Below are positions 13,627-16,583 of a stretch of 16,583 nucleotides of DNA, one piece after another. How positions within the stretch are numbered: position 1 is the stretch's first letter; each line of letters begins with the position of its first letter. Both the position numbers and the translations under genes were made by a program. Source of the stretch: Candidatus Omnitrophota bacterium (lineage in GTDB: Bacteria > Omnitrophota > Gorgyraeia > Gygaellales > JAHJCI01); contig JADHWR010000025.1 of NCBI GenBank assembly GCA_016783355.1, positions 1 through 16,583 of the forward strand, in the 5' to 3' direction. The notes beneath the pieces are model-generated. The model did no database searches. It saw nothing but the letters and a program-made list of their open reading frames with translations, and was not told the DNA's origin.

Positions 13627-14907
13627 ATGCTGGATATAAAATTTATTAGAGAAAATCAGAATTTAGTAAAGAAATCCATCAAGGACCGTGGCCTGAAATT
13701 GGATTTAGAAGAGGTGATTATAATTGATGATTCTCGGCGAGAGATTCTGATTAAACTTGAGGAACTGCGTCGAAGAAAAAATCTTGCCAATGATGAAATT
13801 TCCCAACTCCTGAAAGAAAAAAAAGACACAAAGGCAAGGATTAAAACAATAAAGGCTGCGTCTGAAGAGATAAATGAATTGGAAAATAGACTCAAAGAGA
13901 ATCAGGCTAAATTAAATCAACTGCTTTTAGTTATTCCTAATATTACTCACTCATCAGTTCCGGTAGGGGATGTGCAGGCAAAGAAAATTGTACGCTCATG
14001 GGGTACAACCCCACAGTCTGGCTTCGAGCCTTTAACTCACTTGGATTTGGCACAAAATTTAGATATCATTGATTTTGGCCGTGCGGCAAAAATGAGTGGT
14101 TCTAACTTTGTGCTCTATAAAGGCTGGGGCGCAAGATTGGAACGCGGCCTGATTAACTTTATGCTCGATTTACATACAAAAAAACACAAGTATGTTGAGA
14201 TTTTTCCTCCATTCTTGGTGAATCGTCAGGCAATGACAGGAACAGGACAACTGCCGAAATTAGAAGAAGATATGTATCAGCTAAAGGATGATGATTATTT
14301 TTTAATCCCCACTGCAGAAGTGCCGGTTACCAATATCTTTAGAGATGAAGTATTAAAGGAAGAAGATTTACCGATTTATTATACTGCCTATACTGCTTGT
14401 TTTCGGCGCGAGGCAGGCTCTTACGGAAAACACACCAAAGGCTTAATTCGCGTGCATCAGTTTAATAAAGTTGAGCTGGTTAAATTTGTAAAACCTGAGG
14501 ACTCTTACGAGGAATTAGAAAGCTTAGTAAAAGATGCTGAAGAGGTTTTACAACTATTGGGTCTGTCTTATCGGGTTGTTTTGCTGCCCACTCGGGATTT
14601 GAGCTTTGCTGCCTCTAAATGTTATGACCTTGAGGTTTATGCACAAGGTCTTGATATGTGGCTTGAGGTTTCCAGTTGCTCTAATTTTGAAAGTTTTCAA
14701 GCTCGGCGGTCAAATATAAGATTTAGACGGGCAAGCGGACAAACGGGCAAACGGGTAACGCAATACCTGCATACTTTAAATGGCTCAGGCGTTGCTCTTG
14801 CGCGCACAATGGCTGCGATTATGGAAAATTATCAAAACGAAGATGGTTCAATAAATATACCAAAGGCTCTACAGCCTTACTTAGATGGAAAATCAAGAAT
14901 TTCCTAA
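13627..14907 (+). CDS. serS: Seryl-tRNA synthetase
   Basis: This class II synthetase charges tRNA-Ser (and tRNA-Sec where present). The 426 residues are typical. MLDIKFIRENQNLVKKSI starts the tRNA-binding domain, whose antiparallel coiled coil (about 28-98, Lys/Glu/Leu rich) reads the long variable arm of tRNA-Ser. Motif 1 is near RLERGLINFMLDLH, followed by TGTGQLPKLEEDMYQL and IPTAEVPVTN. Motif 2 is FRREAGSYGKHTKGLIRVHQF (from residue 259); LEVSSCSNFESFQARR follows. Motif 3 is around LNGSGVALARTMAAIMEN. The ATG is chosen by family length and N-terminus; its ribosome-binding site (AGGA, one base from the ATG) is weak. Three tRNA-Ser genes lie less than 800 bases downstream. The end overlaps the next gene by 23 bases. 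Confidence 0.96.
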   Translation: MLDIKFIRENQNLVKKSIKDRGLKLDLEEVIIIDDSRREILIKLEELRRRKNLANDEISQLLKEKKDTKARIKTIKAASEEINELENRLKENQAKLNQLLLVIPNITHSSVPVGDVQAKKIVRSWGTTPQSGFEPLTHLDLAQNLDIIDFGRAAKMSGSNFVLYKGWGARLERGLINFMLDLHTKKHKYVEIFPPFLVNRQAMTGTGQLPKLEEDMYQLKDDDYFLIPTAEVPVTNIFRDEVLKEEDLPIYYTAYTACFRREAGSYGKHTKGLIRVHQFNKVELVKFVKPEDSYEELESLVKDAEEVLQLLGLSYRVVLLPTRDLSFAASKCYDLEVYAQGLDMWLEVSSCSNFESFQARRSNIRFRRASGQTGKRVTQYLHTLNGSGVALARTMAAIMENYQNEDGSINIPKALQPYLDGKSRIS

Positions 14908-15544
14908 ACAGCAAATTAGGCCGCAAGTTTTTCCAAAAGGTGGTTTTCATAAGCAAAGATTCTTTACTATTTTGAAATTTATCATCGTGCTCTTTCTTTT
15001 GCCCTGGATATTTGCCTTCACCGTGAGTTTTCTTTCTCAATCCAGGCTAATCGAAGGCACGACACTTAGTTCATTTTGGTATGGTGTAATTAGCTTTTTA
15101 GCCGCCCATCTTTTTGTCTATGAAATGCGTATTGTTTACAATAAAGGACAGAAGATTACCGAAGGCATCTTTCGCTTTTTCTCGCCTCTGGTAAGATTGG
15201 CGCCTTTTGTTTTGCCGATTTACACCATCCTTTTATTCTTAATCTATTGTTTCCTCTCGCTCTTTACGAGAAGTTTTTGGCTTTTACAATGCTTTATGTT
15301 TCTTTTTGGCTTCAGTTTTTCTTTACACCTTGTATTAAGCGCCAAGTCTTTGCAAAATCGGCAAAGGGATTTTTTTAAAATAAACTATTTTTTTGCCTTC
15401 TTTTTTGTCTATATTATAAATGTCATTTTGCTTGCCTCTATGCTTAGTATCCTCTTTGGGTCATTCTCAAGTTTATTATTCTTTAAACAATCCTACCAGA
15501 TAACGAGAACTATTTTCTCTGCTATATTCTGCCAACTCTTCTAA
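14885..15544 (+). CDS. Unrecognised integral membrane protein, about five membrane segments
   Basis: I do not recognise this 219-residue protein. After a polar, Gln/Pro-rich N-terminus (1-24), hydrophobic segments lie at about 27-50, 61-80, 103-127, 131-153 and 167-192, with a short basic/aromatic tail. It is extremely rich in Phe, Leu and Ile. Charges cluster at 80-104 (MRIVYNKGQKITEGIFR) and 153-164 (AKSLQNRQRDFF), which probably lie on one face, most likely the cytoplasm. No catalytic motif, CxxC or signal peptide was seen. The ATG lies inside the serS end (23-base overlap), so it is translated in the serS transcript; that overlap and the sustained frame make it a probable real gene. A promoter for the tRNA-Ser genes follows 15 bases after the stop. 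Confidence 0.75.
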   Translation: MENQEFPKQQIRPQVFPKGGFHKQRFFTILKFIIVLFLLPWIFAFTVSFLSQSRLIEGTTLSSFWYGVISFLAAHLFVYEMRIVYNKGQKITEGIFRFFSPLVRLAPFVLPIYTILLFLIYCFLSLFTRSFWLLQCFMFLFGFSFSLHLVLSAKSLQNRQRDFFKINYFFAFFFVYIINVILLASMLSILFGSFSSLLFFKQSYQITRTIFSAIFCQLF

Positions 15545-15559
15545 AGAATCCTCTTATAA

Positions 15560-15588
15560 TTGACAATAGAATATAATAATGATATGAT
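15560..15588 (+). promoter_or_regulatory. Sigma70-type promoter for the tRNA-Ser genes
   Basis: TTGACA (15560-15565) is a perfect -35 box. After exactly 17 bases comes TATGAT (15583-15588), five of six bases of the -10 consensus. Transcription would begin about 15595, one or two bases before the first tRNA base at 15597, so the 5' leader is almost absent. It is the clearest promoter in the window. Confidence 0.8.
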
Positions 15589-15596
15589 TTAAAATT

Positions 15597-15683
15597 GGAG
15601 GGCTGTGATAATTGGTAGTCAGGCGGTCTTGAAAACCGTTGTCCCGAAAGGGATTGGGGGTTCGAGTCCCTCGCCCTCCGCCA
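15597..15683 (+). tRNA. tRNA-Ser (anticodon TGA)
   Basis: Type II tRNA of 87 bases including encoded CCA. The acceptor GGAGGGC pairs with GCCCTCC and the discriminator is G. The anticodon stem GCGGT/ACCGT surrounds CTTGAAA, giving anticodon TGA for UCA and likely other UCN codons. The long variable arm GTCCCGAAAGGGAT forms the CCC/GGG stem read by SerRS. The T arm is GGGGG-TTCGAGT-CCCTC. First of three serine tRNA genes behind a strong promoter. Confidence 0.96.
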
Positions 15684-15708
15684 GTTATAAATTTCCTGCG
15701 TAATTTTT

Positions 15709-15795
15709 GGAGGAATGCGTGAGTGGTTGAAGCGGGCGCTCTCGAAAAGCGTTAGGGCCGCAAGGCTCTCGGAGGTTCGAATCCTCCTTCCTCCG
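15709..15795 (+). tRNA. tRNA-Ser (anticodon CGA)
   Basis: Type II tRNA of 87 bases. The acceptor GGAGGAA pairs with TTCCTCC and the discriminator is G. The anticodon stem GCGCT/AGCGT surrounds CTCGAAA, giving anticodon CGA for UCG. The variable arm has a GGGCCGCAAGGCTC-type stem and the T arm is GGAGG-TTCGAAT-CCTCC. CCA is not encoded (GGATAA follows the discriminator), unlike its two neighbours. It lies 25 bases after tRNA-Ser(TGA), so the two are probably one precursor. Confidence 0.96.
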
Positions 15796-15808
15796 GATAA
15801 TAAATTAA

Positions 15809-15898
15809 GGAGAGGTCGCGTAGCCCGGTTTAGCGCGCACGCCCGGAGAGCGTGTGACTCGAAAGGGTCCGTGGGTTCGAATCCCACCCTCTCCGCCA
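15809..15898 (+). tRNA. tRNA-Ser (anticodon GGA) with C at position 33
   Basis: Type II tRNA of 90 bases including encoded CCA. The acceptor GGAGAGG pairs with CCTCTCC and the discriminator is G. The D stem is GCG/CGC with a long loop. The anticodon stem CACGC/GCGTG surrounds CCGGAGA, giving anticodon GGA (15845-15847) for UCC and UCU. The base before the anticodon is C (15844) instead of the near-universal U33, and the one after is G instead of the A usual here. The variable arm is GACTC-GAAA-GGGTC and the T arm GTGGG-TTCGAAT-CCCAC. Identity as serine is clear from the long arm and its company. Confidence 0.92.
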
Positions 15899-16040
15899 TT
15901 AATTTTGACTTACCTAACTGCTTATTTTACATATAGTTACAAACATAGATAAATTTCAAATTAACACAGGTAATCTGTGCTCATCATAGGAAAATAATAG
16001 TTGTATACAATGCTATCCAATAGTGTTATTATGAATTAAA
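15899..16040 (+). other. AT-rich gap before the DEAD-box gene, with an inverted repeat and weak promoter-like sites
   Basis: No gene is seen in these 142 bases. TTGACT (15905-15910) resembles a -35 box, but at 17 bases spacing the -10 is only TACATA (15928-15933); a better TATAGT at 15932 is too far. CACAG (15965-15969) and CTGTG (15975-15979) form a 5-base inverted repeat around GTAAT that could be a small operator. TATACAAT (near 16003) has no -35 partner. Some promoter for the helicase gene is expected here, because this is the largest break between transcribed units, but none is convincing. No terminator for the tRNA unit was seen. Confidence 0.35.
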
Positions 16041-16583
16041 ATGACACAAACACTACGCCAGACAAACACTTCTTTTTACGGCCTTGGGATTGCACCGAGA
16101 ATACTGGATATACTGGATCGAATGAAGTTTACAGTTCCTACGCCGATTCAACATAAAGCCATACCCATTGCCATAGAAGATAAAGATATTATAGGAGTTG
16201 CGCAGACCGGCACGGGCAAGACACTTGCCTTTGCCGTTCCTATTATTCAGCGCCTTTCCCAGAGGAAGGGCCGCGCGCTGATTCTTGTACCTACTAGGGA
16301 ACTTGCTATTCAGGTTAATGAGGCGTTTCAGAAGATTGCCTTGTCGTTTGGCATAAAGACAGCTGTTATTATAGGCGGCGCATCTATGCATCTGCAGCTA
16401 AAAGCACTAAGAAAAAACCCGCGTGTTCTGATTGCTACTCCCGGACGTCTTGTCGATCACATGGAGCGACGCACAGTTCTTTTGGCTGATGTAAATGTCC
16501 TGGTTTTGGATGAGGCGGATCGTATGCTTGATATGGGATTTCTGCCACAGATTGAAAGAATTATTAAATTTGTTCCACGAAAC
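16041..16583 (+). CDS. DEAD-box ATP-dependent RNA helicase, N-terminal part (runs off window)
   Basis: The first 181 codons are present and the frame is still open at the window edge. This is RecA-like domain 1 of a DEAD-box helicase, which remodels RNA or ribosome-assembly intermediates using ATP. In order: the Q motif (F-T-V-P-T-P-I-Q), motif I AQTGTGKT, motif Ia PTRELAIQ, a GG motif in VIIGGASM, motif Ib TPGRLVDHM, and motif II VLDEADRMLDMGF. The RhlE/DeaD group is likely, judged from the L-A-x-R-I-L-D-style start and the FLPQIERI segment; the C-terminal part needed to decide is missing. ATG 16041 is used; an ATG ten bases upstream is out of frame and stops after two codons. No strong ribosome-binding site is visible. 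Confidence 0.93.
   Translation, partial: MTQTLRQTNTSFYGLGIAPRILDILDRMKFTVPTPIQHKAIPIAIEDKDIIGVAQTGTGKTLAFAVPIIQRLSQRKGRALILVPTRELAIQVNEAFQKIALSFGIKTAVIIGGASMHLQLKALRKNPRVLIATPGRLVDHMERRTVLLADVNVLVLDEADRMLDMGFLPQIERIIKFVPRN

Noticed and set aside
15522..15899. 125-residue open frame on the - strand (with stretches such as ERVGFEPTD and RRIRTSE)
   Set aside because: It is the antisense of the three tRNA-Ser genes. Such peptides are a well-known annotation artefact of type II tRNA genes. The + strand frame at 15715-15936 is the same kind of shadow.

Overview
The window reads as a housekeeping stretch of a diderm (Gram-negative-type) bacterial chromosome. All 18 protein genes and all 5 tRNA genes are on the + strand and tightly packed. 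The outer membrane is supported by BamA, Skp/OmpH and four consecutive lipid A enzymes. The layout bS6-SSB-bS18-bL9-DnaB followed by BamA-Skp-LpxD-LpxC/FabZ-LpxA-LpxI, together with archease/RtcB and small palindromic repeats, fits an uncultured PVC-type lineage. Candidatus Omnitrophota is my best guess. That is an inference from gene order and protein style, not a database result.

Layout: (1) 1-4412, an information block: 3' end of prs, then rplY/ctc, pth, rpsF, ssb, rpsR, rplI and dnaB, mostly with overlapping or abutting starts and stops. The exception is a 121-bp structured gap before rplI. (2) 4409-11309, an envelope block: bamA, a 153-bp gap with two hairpins, skp/ompH, lpxD, an lpxC-fabZ fusion, lpxA and lpxI. 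It makes and inserts outer-membrane components from the UDP-GlcNAc acylation step to the LpxI step (UDP-2,3-diacylglucosamine to lipid X). (3) 11314-13426, an RNA block: tRNA-Arg(TCG), tRNA-Lys(CTT), archease and the RNA ligase RtcB. (4) 13399-13620, a 54-bp tandem repeat that has copied the 3' end of rtcB, followed by a degenerate heptamer repeat. (5) 13627-15898, a serine block: serS, an unrecognised 5-TM membrane protein, a near-consensus sigma70-type promoter and three serine tRNA genes (TGA, CGA, GGA). (6) 16041-16583, the 5' part of a DEAD-box RNA helicase running off the window.

Translational coupling is the rule. TAATG junctions occur at prs/rplY and rplI/dnaB, GTGA at rplY/pth and dnaB/bamA, ATGA at lpxA/lpxI, and 23-26-bp overlaps at ssb/rpsR, lpxD/lpxC and serS/membrane protein. 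No intrinsic terminator (stem plus T-tract) was found.

I do not see a clearly new multi-gene system. The items most worth checking are the rpsR-rplI leader, whose four segments can pair in mutually exclusive ways; the rtcB-tail tandem repeat; the tRNA/archease/RtcB and serS/tRNA-Ser clusters; and a serine tRNA with C instead of the near-invariant U at position 33.
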